DNA of 64,000 nucleotides from Thiopseudomonas alkaliphila (GCF_001267175.1 NZ_CP012358.1:1528501-1592500), one strand, 5' to 3'; positions 8,407 through 15,282 are shown, counted from the first letter of the stretch. The notes: generated by a model from the sequence alone, not told the origin. Translations and numbers: made by a program.

Positions 8407-8967
8407 ATGGATACTCTACAATTACTAGAAGCAGCAAAAATAGTCGCAATAATTCAGTCGCTATTTGATAGTAAGCCAAATGAATGGCTACCTGTGCTCG
8501 CGGCCATTGGCGGTGCATTCACCGGAAGTATAGCTACTTTTTTTCCATCATATTTTCTCAGTAGACAGAAATATCAACGAGAGCAGAAAGCTATAGCTAC
8601 AGCCTTAACGTCGGAAATATCTGCTCTCTTAAAGATAATTGAACACAGAAAGTATCTAGATGGCCTTATAGAAGCAGTTAAACACCTAAAAGAAGATCCA
8701 AATATTAAATATACCTTAACAGTCCAAGTCCCTGAGCATTACTCAAGAGTTTACCAATCACATGTTGATCGCATCGGGCTTATAGAGCCAGCTTTAGCAG
8801 CAAACATCATTGAATTTCACCAGTTAATCGATGCAGTTGTACAAGATATAATGCCCGAAAGCCCCACACAAAAAAAAGGTGGAGATATAGAGACATTTGA
8901 GGAGCTTGTGACAGTTATGACTTCTGCCATAAGTATTGGTCAAAAAATATTAAATAAAAAAATCTAA
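8407..8967 (+). CDS. Hypothetical membrane-anchored protein
   Basis: The 186-residue protein has one strong hydrophobic segment near residues 29-52 (LPVLAAIGGAFTGSIATFF). It is followed by a charged, helix-rich cytoplasmic part starting SRQKYQREQKA. The topology matches many small orphan proteins in integron and prophage cargo. No family is recognised. It is the first of two single-membrane-anchor genes separated by an inverted repeat. Confidence 0.55.
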   Translation: MDTLQLLEAAKIVAIIQSLFDSKPNEWLPVLAAIGGAFTGSIATFFPSYFLSRQKYQREQKAIATALTSEISALLKIIEHRKYLDGLIEAVKHLKEDPNIKYTLTVQVPEHYSRVYQSHVDRIGLIEPALAANIIEFHQLIDAVVQDIMPESPTQKKGGDIETFEELVTVMTSAISIGQKILNKKI

Positions 8968-8973
8968 ATCTGA

Positions 8974-9024
8974 TTAAAACCACCTGCTTAGCTCACCAGA
9001 GAGGGCTAGAAACTGTTGTTTTAA
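8974..9024. repeat. Bipartite inverted repeat between two orphan genes
   Basis: TTAAAAC (8974-8980) pairs with GTTTTAA (9018-9024), and an inner TAGC/GCTA pair is nested between them. The two-step dyad is reminiscent of attC geometry but lacks the GTTRRRY core. It could equally be a weak terminator. Confidence 0.3.
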
Positions 9025-9047
9025 GCAAACATTAGGAACCTATCAAC

Positions 9048-9575
9048 ATGCTGGAAGCAATTAAAGAAGTTTTAATGAGCTTGGGGGGAGTCATCGGTAG
9101 CATTTTTATTATCCGAAAAGGATGGAGACTATTATTCCCAATAAACATACTGCCGGGAGTTCATATGCACTTCGATAAGTTAGAAAAGGATGAAATTCTG
9201 GCAACAGTTACAAATATATGTTCCGAAACCATCTATATAGCCAAGTGCCGCGGACGCAGTGCAAACTCCATTAGCCACATTATTAAGACTCATATTCGTC
9301 ATCCTTTTATTAAACCAAAGCTCTACGGTAACGTACGATTCGGTGCACCAATTTATGAAATGATCGGCCCCGAACCTGTTTGTCTAGCTCCGAAACAATC
9401 CGTAAATTTATCGTATAAACTTTCATGTGAGCTACCTTTCCTAGCATTTACAAACCCTATGCTCCAAATTGAAGTTGTGTTATCCAATGGCAGGGTTTTT
9501 CGAAGTAAAAGACTAAAAGTTCCAAGTAGCTGGCACGTTATTAAACACATCCATAAAGCACGTGAAAACGGTTAA
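9048..9575 (+). CDS. Hypothetical protein with N-terminal membrane segment
   Basis: The 175-residue protein starts with a hydrophobic segment (residues about 8-24, LMSLGGVIGSIFII) and a basic turn (RKGWR). A mostly beta-rich domain follows with a TNICSETIYI strand pattern, resembling an immunoglobulin-like fold. No named family is recognised. It precedes the duplicated small-protein operon on the same strand, but separate signals lie between them. Confidence 0.5.
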   Translation: MLEAIKEVLMSLGGVIGSIFIIRKGWRLLFPINILPGVHMHFDKLEKDEILATVTNICSETIYIAKCRGRSANSISHIIKTHIRHPFIKPKLYGNVRFGAPIYEMIGPEPVCLAPKQSVNLSYKLSCELPFLAFTNPMLQIEVVLSNGRVFRSKRLKVPSSWHVIKHIHKARENG

Positions 9576-9620
9576 TACTCCTAATCAAGCTTTTAACATT
9601 TGAACTGATAATCACATTTA

Positions 9621-9691
9621 CCCATTCTTTGCGGAGAAATCACTCTCCGCAAAGGGTATGCGTTTCTCCGAGCTTTTTTGGAGAACGTATG
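9621..9691 (+). promoter_or_regulatory. Structured 5' leader with competing hairpins, copy A
   Basis: Hairpin 1 is an 11-bp perfect stem, CTTTGCGGAGA (9627-9637) with TCTCCGCAAAG (9644-9654). Hairpin 2 pairs ATGCGTTTCTCC (9659-9669 area) with GGAGAACGTAT (9680-9690). It buries the ribosome site GGAG and the first two bases of the ATG. The left arm of hairpin 1 (GCGGAGAAA) can instead pair with the left arm of hairpin 2 (TTTCTCCG), which would expose the ribosome site. This is the layout of a translational riboregulator. The ligand or trigger is unknown. Confidence 0.7.
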
Positions 9692-9913
9692 AATAAAAAA
9701 CAAGAGCTTCAACAAAGCTCAAAAATATGGCTAGATCAAGTTCTACAGCAAATTTCTATAGAGCTTCTGCTCGCTGCACTGACTTTAATTGGTCAAAGCG
9801 AAAACATCGCACGATTCGTAACCTTACTTGTCTGTGCTACGATCGGACTCGCCATATCGTACATTTCACGAATTGTGTCTATCCTTATCAAACCGGAGGC
9901 AAAAGATGAGTGA
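9689..9913 (+). CDS. Small two-segment membrane protein, copy A first gene
   Basis: The start is the ATG after GGAGAA (9680-9685), giving 74 residues. The basic N-terminus MNKKQEL is followed by two hydrophobic segments (about 21-37 and 45-68) and a charged C-terminal tail KPEAKDE. The homologue in copy B has exactly the same length and the same MNK start but only scattered identity. The stop overlaps the next gene's start by 8 bases, which implies translational coupling. No family is recognised. The size and topology would suit a holin-like, toxin-like or regulatory membrane peptide, but nothing in the sequence decides this. Confidence 0.65.
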   Translation: MNKKQELQQSSKIWLDQVLQQISIELLLAALTLIGQSENIARFVTLLVCATIGLAISYISRIVSILIKPEAKDE

Positions 9914-10076
9914 AGTCAGCCTGACTCTGATCGGGATCGGAGTGTTTGTCGGAACCGCATTGCTCCTCGTAGCCATCACATGGTGGTATGCAAGCACCCT
10001 GTCGGATGATGATTCTGAAGACAAAAAACCTGACGAAAAACAGCTTAACCCTACTGCAAACAAATCAGCCACCTAG
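9906..10076 (+). CDS. Small single-segment membrane protein, copy A second gene
   Basis: The predicted protein has 56 residues, one hydrophobic segment (about 6-28, with WWY at its edge) and a highly charged tail SDDDSEDKKPDEK. The start codon overlaps the end of the preceding gene. The tail is almost identical in copy B (PDDDSESKKSDEK), although the membrane segment differs. This implies that the tail, or the RNA encoding it, is under constraint. Function unknown. Confidence 0.65.
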   Translation: MSEVSLTLIGIGVFVGTALLLVAITWWYASTLSDDDSEDKKPDEKQLNPTANKSAT

Positions 10077-10129
10077 CTCTATACAGGTGACTGTCCGCAA
10101 GCTGACCGTGTTCAGTTAAACCATATCAG
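10077..10129 (+). other. Conserved 3' untranslated block, copy A
   Basis: This block (GTGACTGTCCGCAAGCTGAC and onward) is nearly identical after both operon copies (compare 10740-10793). It contains CCGCAAG (10095-10101), complementary to the CTTGCGG arm of the copy B leader, and a small CTGA/TCAG hairpin. A role in RNA-RNA contact is conjectural. Confidence 0.5.
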
Positions 10130-10152
10130 AGCCCGCTGCTGCGGGCTTTTTT
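10130..10152 (+). terminator. Rho-independent terminator, copy A
   Basis: AGCCCGC, a TGCT loop and GCGGGCT are followed by six T residues. It is a textbook terminator and closes the first operon copy. Confidence 0.9.
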
Positions 10153-10181
10153 GTGCTCAAAGAATGAGCCTCTCTCTCTTT

Positions 10182-10190
10182 GCTATAATG
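10182..10190 (+). promoter_or_regulatory. Extended -10 promoter for copy B
   Basis: TGCTATAATG contains a perfect TATAAT (10184-10189) with the extended -10 TG one base upstream. No good -35 element is visible. Transcription would begin near 10196 and make a leader of about 155 bases before the first ATG. Confidence 0.5.
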
Positions 10191-10193
10191 CCC

Positions 10194-10282
10194 TGGTGTA
10201 TCGCTAGTCGTTGACTGGCACACGCCCAAAGCCTCTGTACACCATGAAACATGAGGTGCTCATTTGAGTTGGTGTCCACATT
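10194..10282 (+). other. Structured upstream part of the copy B leader
   Basis: GGTGTA (10195-10200) can pair with TACACC near 10238-10243. This encloses an inner CTAGTC/GACTGG stem. A folded leader region is therefore likely ahead of the switching hairpins. Copy A does not share this part. Confidence 0.4.
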
Positions 10283-10353
10283 TACCCATCCTTGCGGAGA
10301 AATCATTCTCCGCAAGGGATATGCGTTTCTCCGCGCTTTTTGGAGAACGTATG
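10283..10353 (+). promoter_or_regulatory. Structured 5' leader with competing hairpins, copy B
   Basis: Hairpin 1 is a 12-bp perfect stem, CCTTGCGGAGAA (10290-10301) with TTCTCCGCAAGG (10306-10317). Relative to copy A, one stem pair has changed from T-A to C-G on both sides, a compensatory substitution that supports a real RNA helix. Hairpin 2 again buries GGAG and the start codon. GCGGAGAAA can alternatively pair perfectly with TTTCTCCGC, a stronger alternative helix than in copy A. Confidence 0.72.
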
Positions 10354-10575
10354 AATAAACGAAAAAAGATAACCACAGCAACTGTAGCTTGGTTTAACCA
10401 GGCTTTACTTGGACTGTCGTTATCCTTGTTGGCATCTGGGGTGGTTTCATCTCTGATGAGCAGCGACAAAATCATCCAGAACGTGTTACTTTACGTAATA
10501 TCTTTTCTGGGCATGAAACTGTCTCTTTTGTGCAGAATATTACCGATTCTTTTAGAAAAAGAGGGGGATAAATAA
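10351..10575 (+). CDS. Small two-segment membrane protein, copy B first gene
   Basis: The 74-residue protein starts MNKRKK and has two hydrophobic segments (about 17-38 and 46-69) with a charged end LEKEGDK. It has the same length and topology as the copy A protein but differs at most residues. The stop TAA shares its last base with the next ATG (TAATG), a tight translational coupling. Function unknown. Confidence 0.65.
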   Translation: MNKRKKITTATVAWFNQALLGLSLSLLASGVVSSLMSSDKIIQNVLLYVISFLGMKLSLLCRILPILLEKEGDK

Positions 10576-10715
10576 TGTCTGTAACAGCTCTACTTCTGAC
10601 ACTTACCGCCTACATAGGCGGAATTTGCCTAATGGTCGGAGCGGTTCTGCTTTACGCAAGAACCCTGCCGGATGATGACTCAGAAAGCAAAAAATCCGAC
10701 GAAAAAACAGCTTAA
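10575..10715 (+). CDS. Small single-segment membrane protein, copy B second gene
   Basis: The 46-residue protein has one hydrophobic segment (about 5-27) and the conserved charged tail LPDDDSESKKSDEK. An extra A in the run near 10701-10707 shifts the frame relative to copy A, so the last 10 residues of the copy A protein are lost here. The DNA for that lost tail remains nearly identical in both copies. Confidence 0.6.
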   Translation: MSVTALLLTLTAYIGGICLMVGAVLLYARTLPDDDSESKKSDEKTA

Positions 10716-10793
10716 CCCTACTGCAAACAAATCAGTCACCTAACTCTATATGGGTGACTGTCCGCAAGCTGACCGTGTTCAGCTAAACCATAT

Positions 10794-10817
10794 AAGCCCG
10801 CTGCTGCGGGCTTTTTT
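10794..10817 (+). terminator. Rho-independent terminator, copy B
   Basis: The stem and T run are identical to the copy A terminator (AGCCCGC / GCGGGCTTTTTT). Confidence 0.9.
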
Positions 10818-11000
10818 GTGCGTACGAGTCAAGCTTTACGAAAGAAACTGACCTCTACATTTTGCAAAACTTCCCTCCTCATTACCCACCCGGGCTTTAA
10901 CATATAAAAACCGTTTTTTAGTAAATAGGCTTCACAACCAATGTCTTAACCTGCCAGCTCATACTGTTCTGTAAAAATCAGCAGCAGAGAAGGCTACATT

Positions 11001-11744
11001 ATGAAGAATCCCAACTTGTTATTTCCGTTTGTTCAAAAGCAAATCAACAACCCACCACACTGGGGTGACGAGCGACTATTGTCATGGGATGATGCTTTTC
11101 CACAAGAGTGCCAACAATTCGTGACTCAACACTACTGGACTGCCGAAGCATCTGTGAATGTTTTCAATGTCGTTGGGACAGAGCACTGGGACTATCAGGG
11201 CAAAACCTGGCTTGAGTTCCTACAAGGTGGCAGGTGTATGCCACTAAACTTACAATGCTTAGAAACAAACCCAAATTACTATCTCAGTCTGACCCAACGG
11301 AATCCGCAAATTTACTATAAGACAGTGGATGGAGTTCGTTTCTATGTCGGTAGTGATGGTAATCATCGCACCTGTCTAGCTCGCTTCTTACTCGCAGAGC
11401 AGGCCAAAGCACATATTCATTGCGTCACGGTCGACCACTATAAGGTTGACTGGGCATTTTATAACGTATACCAACAACTCAAAGCTATAATTGTAGAAAA
11501 TCGACTTCCTTACACCCTTGATGTCAGTAACACGCTAAATGGCCGTGAAGATTCTGCGGGTTGGAAAATTGATAATTTCCATGTCGCCATCACCTTAACC
11601 GACTTAGAAACATACGAAAGCTGCTCACTTGATTTATCTCGGGCATTAGAGAAGAAAGATGCCTTACAACGTATCTCAACCGTTCAGCAATTTCAGAGAC
11701 AACAGGCCAGCAAAACACTGTGGCGAAGAATCTTAAACCGTTGA
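11001..11744 (+). CDS. Hypothetical protein, possible ParB/sulfiredoxin-like fold
   Basis: The 247-residue cytoplasmic protein has no signal or membrane segment. A central strand-turn-helix FYVGSDGNHRTCLARFLL (about residues 112-129) resembles the dG-H-R motif of ParB/sulfiredoxin-like domains. The rest is unfamiliar. Such proteins are common cargo of integrative elements. The ATG follows AGAGAAGG. The assignment to a fold is tentative. Confidence 0.5.
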   Translation: MKNPNLLFPFVQKQINNPPHWGDERLLSWDDAFPQECQQFVTQHYWTAEASVNVFNVVGTEHWDYQGKTWLEFLQGGRCMPLNLQCLETNPNYYLSLTQRNPQIYYKTVDGVRFYVGSDGNHRTCLARFLLAEQAKAHIHCVTVDHYKVDWAFYNVYQQLKAIIVENRLPYTLDVSNTLNGREDSAGWKIDNFHVAITLTDLETYESCSLDLSRALEKKDALQRISTVQQFQRQQASKTLWRRILNR

Positions 11745-11769
11745 CCTTGATAAGGCCTGCTAGCAAGAC

Positions 11770-11855
11770 TGTTTGCCTGCACTACGATCGAGCTCGCCAT
11801 ATCGTGTATCCCCCAAACTGGATCTATCCTAATTAAACCGAAGGCAAAAAATGAG
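11770..11855 (+). pseudogene. Remnant of a third copy of the two-segment membrane protein gene
   Basis: This stretch matches the 3' end of the copy A first gene (9826-9911) at roughly four of five bases. It includes CTACGATCG, CTCGCCATATCGT, TCTATCCT and AAACCG-AGGCAAAA. The stop codon and second gene are missing and unrelated DNA follows, so it is a degraded third copy. Confidence 0.7.
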
Positions 11856-12344
11856 AAGGAATTATTGGTAACAACCTACTGTCTCTTTTCAACTACCACA
11901 CTCATTAAAACGTTTACTCAAGGTTCTTTATGGCAAGCCCACTCATTCCAAACTGGTCAGATGCTCCTATTAGAGCATCGCATTTTGATCCTTGCACAGG
12001 ACTATGGATCCTATTTGGTGACCCTGCTAAATTTTGGTGCACTACTGCAGAGCAGTGGCGATTTTTACCCTACTTACCTAACAGCTCACTATTAATACAG
12101 CGCCCATAATCAAACCCTCAGATGCAAAAATGCACACGAAGATCAAAGCTCTGGGCGATTAATGTGCGGATTAACTTAGTAAGACTAAAGGCATAAAACT
12201 CCTAACAAAAAGTTGTAATACAGGTGTTTTAATCTCTAGTGAGAGTAAGTAAAGTAATACTTGCTTGCTTCGAAATGATGGTAAGCAGCTAAGCGCTTAC
12301 TATCTAGTAGATAAAATTCGCTTTGCGTCATGGAGGAATACACA
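11856..12344. other. Non-coding stretch, nothing firm
   Basis: No convincing gene is present. A 76-codon frame at 11865-12095 is simply the open continuation of the degraded copy C and has no ribosome site. The promoter for the secreted protein gene at 12345 should lie near the right end. Confidence 0.4.
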
Positions 12345-12587
12345 ATGATCAATAAAATCATGATCGCCTTGCCAGCACTCGTGGTACTGGTATGCGCTAG
12401 TGAAAGCTTTGTAAATGCAAGGAATCGCTTTACTCTAAACTCATCTGAAAGAACAGATGTTGGACACCAACCTAGAGTAGATGAAGCTCAAAAACGAGCA
12501 GTAAATTACGATTTTAATGAGTTATTGCGTTTAGAGCATGTTCAGCCAATTGAATTGCCAGATAATCAGTACACTTATACCTTCTGA
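12345..12587 (+). CDS. Small secreted protein
   Basis: Starting at the ATG after GGAGGAA (12331-12337) gives 80 residues. A clear Sec signal peptide (hydrophobic core IALPALVVLVCA) is followed by a short polar mature part ending DNQYTYTF. No domain is recognised. Base composition matches its surroundings. It is transcribed towards csrA on the opposite strand. Confidence 0.5.
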   Translation: MINKIMIALPALVVLVCASESFVNARNRFTLNSSERTDVGHQPRVDEAQKRAVNYDFNELLRLEHVQPIELPDNQYTYTF

Positions 12588-12626
12588 GCTATGAGCCAGT
12601 CGCTTTAACGATTCGAGGACGGCCTC

Positions 12627-12663
12627 GCACTCTTTATTTAGAGTCGATTTGTAGCAAGAGTGC
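12627..12663. repeat. Inverted repeat between secreted-protein gene and csrA
   Basis: GCACTCTT and AAGAGTGC form an 8-bp perfect dyad with a 21-base spacer in the convergent gap. It may be a weak bidirectional terminator. Confidence 0.3.
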
Positions 12664-12802
12664 ATAAAGGCTGAGCGTTAACCCGCTGGATAAAGCCCAG
12701 TCTGGCCTCTTACTGTCTAGCCATAACAGCTAGCCTTCGATTTGCTTAAGGATGCCGACAATTTAGCTATCGATCAATTTTAGTTGACGCCCCAAAAAAC
12801 CG

Positions 12803-13000
12803 TTATTGATTTGGCTTATCGATCTGTTGCAACTTTTTTTCACTCTGAATCCGATGATAAATTTCTTCACGGTGCACCTCGACCTCACGCGGTGCATTAA
12901 TAGCTAAACGGATTTGACCTCTTTGGTTGCTTAGTACAGTAACTCGTACATCGTCACCGATAATAATGCTCTCACCTAAATTACGTGTCAAAATAAGCAT
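12803..13000 (-). CDS. csrA: Carbon storage regulator CsrA/RsmA
   Basis: The 65-residue protein is a full CsrA. It begins [20 protein letters not shown], with the RNA-contact residue Arg44-equivalent in [13 protein letters not shown]. CsrA dimers bind GGA motifs in mRNA leaders and change translation and decay. It lies inside accessory DNA, and a truncated second csrA sits at 24593-24661, so this is probably an element-borne paralogue rather than the main chromosomal copy. The ATG has a GAGGA-like site (TGAGGAC) upstream. Confidence 0.95.
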   Translation of the reverse strand: MLILTRNLGESIIIGDDVRVTVLSNQRGQIRLAINAPREVEVHREEIYHRIQSEKKLQQIDKPNQ

Positions 13001-13094
13001 GTTTAGTCCTCATTTTTATTAAGTTCAGCGGTTGCAGGCTCGAATGCAACCGCCCTCATTGAAATAACGTTACGATCTGCCCAGAACAAACAGT

Positions 13095-14267
13095 TTATTC
13101 AAGAGCTTCTGCTGGGCCAAAAAACTCATAGTGACACTGATCTTTATAAAAGCCCAATTCTGCTAATGCCTTGTTAAGCATGGCCATAAAAGGCGTTGGT
13201 CCTAAATAATAGACATCTATCTCTGTATCAGGCAATAACGTTTTTAAGAGTTCCTTGTTTAAGAAACCCTCGTGATCCGCTTTTCCCGATTGATTATCTT
13301 CATAACATTTAAAAACATTCAATGTAGGATAACGATCAGCTTGGTTATAAAGCCAGTCATAGAAAGGGTCCACTTCATGATTTTGGGCAGCGTGAATGAA
13401 CCATACGGGTTGATTGTGGCTCAAGGCTTGCTCGAGCATCGAAACCATAGGAGTAATTCCTACACCAGCAGAGATAAAAGCAATAGGTCGTACGTTCTCT
13501 TTCAGAATAAAATTACCAGAAGGTGGGAAGACTCGAATACGATCCCCGATACTTGCTTGATCATGTAAATAGTTCGATACCACCCCCTCTTTTTCACGCT
13601 TTACACTAATACGATAATACTCATTATTTGGTGAACTAGAGATTGAGTAGTTTCGACGCTGCTCTCCTTCAAGAAAAATGAATCTAAATCCTAGGAACTG
13701 GCCAGCTTGGTGTGGAAGAACGGGTTTACCATCTACTGGTTTCAAATAAAAAGATGTAATAATCTCGCTTTCTTTGACCTTATCCGCGATATAGAACAGA
13801 CGTTCTCCTCGCCAGCCACCTTCAGCCTCTTCATTGCTTTTGTATAACCCCTCTTCTTTTTTTATTAGAATGTCGGCTAAGGCGAAATACGCAATTTTCC
13901 ACGCCTCAATCACTTCTTCAGTTGCAATTTCTTCCCCTAGTACCTCTTTAATTGCGCGCAACAAACAGGTCCCAACAATGGCGTAATGCTCTGGTTGAAT
14001 ATCTAAAGAGACGTGCTTATGGATTATAGTGCTGACTAAATCATTTAACTGTCCCAAGTTATCAATGTGTTTCGCGTACATCAGCAAGCTCTTAGCTAAA
14101 GCTCGCGGCTGCCGCCCTGAGTCCTGCCCCGCCTGGTTAAACAACGGACGAACGTCAGTGTATTCAGCAAGCATGATGTTATAAAAATGCTGCGTTAAGG
14201 CCTCACCCTGCGACTCTAACAAGGGCACAGTTGCTTTAATAATTGATTGCTGATGACTGGTTAACAT
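13095..14267 (-). CDS. hmp: Flavohemoprotein nitric oxide dioxygenase
   Basis: The 390-residue enzyme converts NO to nitrate with O2 and NAD(P)H. Residues 1-140 form a globin domain, with proximal His85 in IIHKHVSLDI. An FAD-binding domain carries RNYSISSSP. The NAD domain starts IAFISAGVGITPMVSML and ends YEFFGP. The length is normal for Hmp. It is divergent from nsrR, with an NsrR-type operator in the shared promoter region. Expression should therefore rise under nitrosative stress. Confidence 0.97.
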   Translation of the reverse strand: MLTSHQQSIIKATVPLLESQGEALTQHFYNIMLAEYTDVRPLFNQAGQDSGRQPRALAKSLLMYAKHIDNLGQLNDLVSTIIHKHVSLDIQPEHYAIVGTCLLRAIKEVLGEEIATEEVIEAWKIAYFALADILIKKEEGLYKSNEEAEGGWRGERLFYIADKVKESEIITSFYLKPVDGKPVLPHQAGQFLGFRFIFLEGEQRRNYSISSSPNNEYYRISVKREKEGVVSNYLHDQASIGDRIRVFPPSGNFILKENVRPIAFISAGVGITPMVSMLEQALSHNQPVWFIHAAQNHEVDPFYDWLYNQADRYPTLNVFKCYEDNQSGKADHEGFLNKELLKTLLPDTEIDVYYLGPTPFMAMLNKALAELGFYKDQCHYEFFGPAEALE

Positions 14268-14278
14268 TTCGACCTCTA

Positions 14279-14301
14279 AAGATGCATTTAAAACTCACCT
14301 T
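14279..14301. promoter_or_regulatory. NsrR operator in the hmp/nsrR promoter region
   Basis: AAGATGCATTT (14279-14289) is an exact match to the known 11-bp NsrR half-site. A weaker inverted half, AAACTCACCTT, completes a 23-bp dyad just upstream of hmp. It supports direct repression of hmp by the neighbouring regulator. Confidence 0.75.
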
Positions 14302-14329
14302 ATAACATGAACCCAAAATGAATGTTATA
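14301..14329. promoter_or_regulatory. Second dyad in the hmp/nsrR promoter region
   Basis: TATAACAT and ATGTTATA make an 8-bp perfect inverted repeat with a 13-base spacer. It overlaps the likely nsrR promoter and could be an autoregulatory site. Confidence 0.4.
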
Positions 14330-14364
14330 GTTTGTCTGTGTTTTTATTGATTTCTTGGGGTTTT

Positions 14365-14826
14365 ATGCAGCTCACTCAGCACACCGACTATGCCATTCGC
14401 GTGCTACTTTACACAGCAGCGCACACAGAGCGTTTGGTAAATATCACTGAGATTTCCAACTTTTATCAAATTTCTCGAAGCCACTTAGCAAAAGTGGTCG
14501 CTAGCCTGACTCAAAAAGGCTACTTGACTGGTGTGCGAGGAAAAAATGGAGGCTTGAAGCTAGGTATGCCTGCATCAAGTCTAAACTTAGGCAAGCTAGT
14601 CAGTGAATTTGAACCACTCAATATTGTGGAGTGTTTTACTCAGAATAACACTTGTGTGATTACTGCAGACTGTCAATTGAAACAGGTTCTCTACAAAGCT
14701 AAAGAAGCCTTTATAGAGGTGTTAAGCCACTATTCGTTAGCGGATATTCAGTTACCTACTCAGCTTGATAGCAGTAAAAATTCGCCCTCATTATTTGAAA
14801 CTATAAATCTCGAAAGTAGCACGTAA
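14365..14826 (+). CDS. nsrR: Rrf2-family nitric-oxide-sensing repressor NsrR
   Basis: The start is at MQLTQHTDYAIRVL, the usual N-terminus of NsrR, giving 153 residues. A winged helix-turn-helix (ISRSHLAKVVASL) is followed by the three-cysteine Fe-S ligand set in ECFTQNNTCVITADC, spaced as in NsrR. NO damages the cluster and releases DNA. It is divergent from hmp, its expected target. The C-terminus is a variable tail. Confidence 0.92.
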   Translation: MQLTQHTDYAIRVLLYTAAHTERLVNITEISNFYQISRSHLAKVVASLTQKGYLTGVRGKNGGLKLGMPASSLNLGKLVSEFEPLNIVECFTQNNTCVITADCQLKQVLYKAKEAFIEVLSHYSLADIQLPTQLDSSKNSPSLFETINLESST

Positions 14827-14862
14827 GTGCGTTATTAATTGATAGGCATTTGGAAAAATAAA

Positions 14863-15261
14863 ATGGCAATTATTGATTTAGATACGTTATTAGAGAAGCT
14901 ACAACCTGTTTTAGACTCAGAGGAATATGTATTCTGTACGGTTAATAATGACTTAACCAATTACCTTAGCCTTAATCCTTTGGCTACTTTTATGGAGGCA
15001 GAAGGACTGACTTTAGTGTTAACCAAAGTACAGGCACAGAGCCTGGGTTTCTGTATAGATTCAACCTTCAAGCGCATTACGCTATCAGTTTATTCTAGTT
15101 TAGAGGCGGTTGGGTTAACAGCTGTGGTCGCTAGTGCTCTAGCTAAAGAGGGTATTAGTGCTAACGTTATTGCTGCATATCACCACGATCATGTATTTGT
15201 GCCTTTAGATAAAGCAAATCAGGCGATACAGATACTGGCCAGATTAAGTGACTTTCAATAG
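14863..15261 (+). CDS. ACT-domain protein
   Basis: Starting at the internal ATG (MAIIDLDTLL) gives 132 residues. The protein matches small ACT_7/CASTOR-type regulatory proteins: LTLVLTKVQA, a LSVYSSLEAVGLTAVVASALAKEGIS core and the ending HHDHVFVPLDKANQAI. ACT domains bind amino acids or similar ligands. It follows nsrR by 36 bp on the same strand and may be co-transcribed. Its ligand is unknown. Confidence 0.85.
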   Translation: MAIIDLDTLLEKLQPVLDSEEYVFCTVNNDLTNYLSLNPLATFMEAEGLTLVLTKVQAQSLGFCIDSTFKRITLSVYSSLEAVGLTAVVASALAKEGISANVIAAYHHDHVFVPLDKANQAIQILARLSDFQ

Positions 15262-15282
15262 CTTATTTTACCTAACTAAGGC

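Larger units (their letters stand above)
9612..10156 (+). repeat. Tandem operon unit, copy A
   Basis: This is the first copy of a roughly 545-bp unit repeated with a period of about 666 bp. It comprises a structured RNA leader, a 74-residue two-segment membrane protein gene, an overlapping 56-residue single-segment gene, a conserved 3' untranslated block and a terminator. Leader and 3' block are nearly identical to copy B, whereas the two coding regions between them are strongly diverged. Confidence 0.85.
10278..10821 (+). repeat. Tandem operon unit, copy B
   Basis: This is the second copy of the unit described at 9612-10156, with the same order: leader hairpins, 74-residue membrane protein, overlapping small membrane protein, 3' block and terminator. 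Confidence 0.85.

Noticed and set aside
11865..12095. 76-codon frame as a gene
   Set aside because: It is the open continuation of a degraded gene copy, without ribosome site or plausible start.
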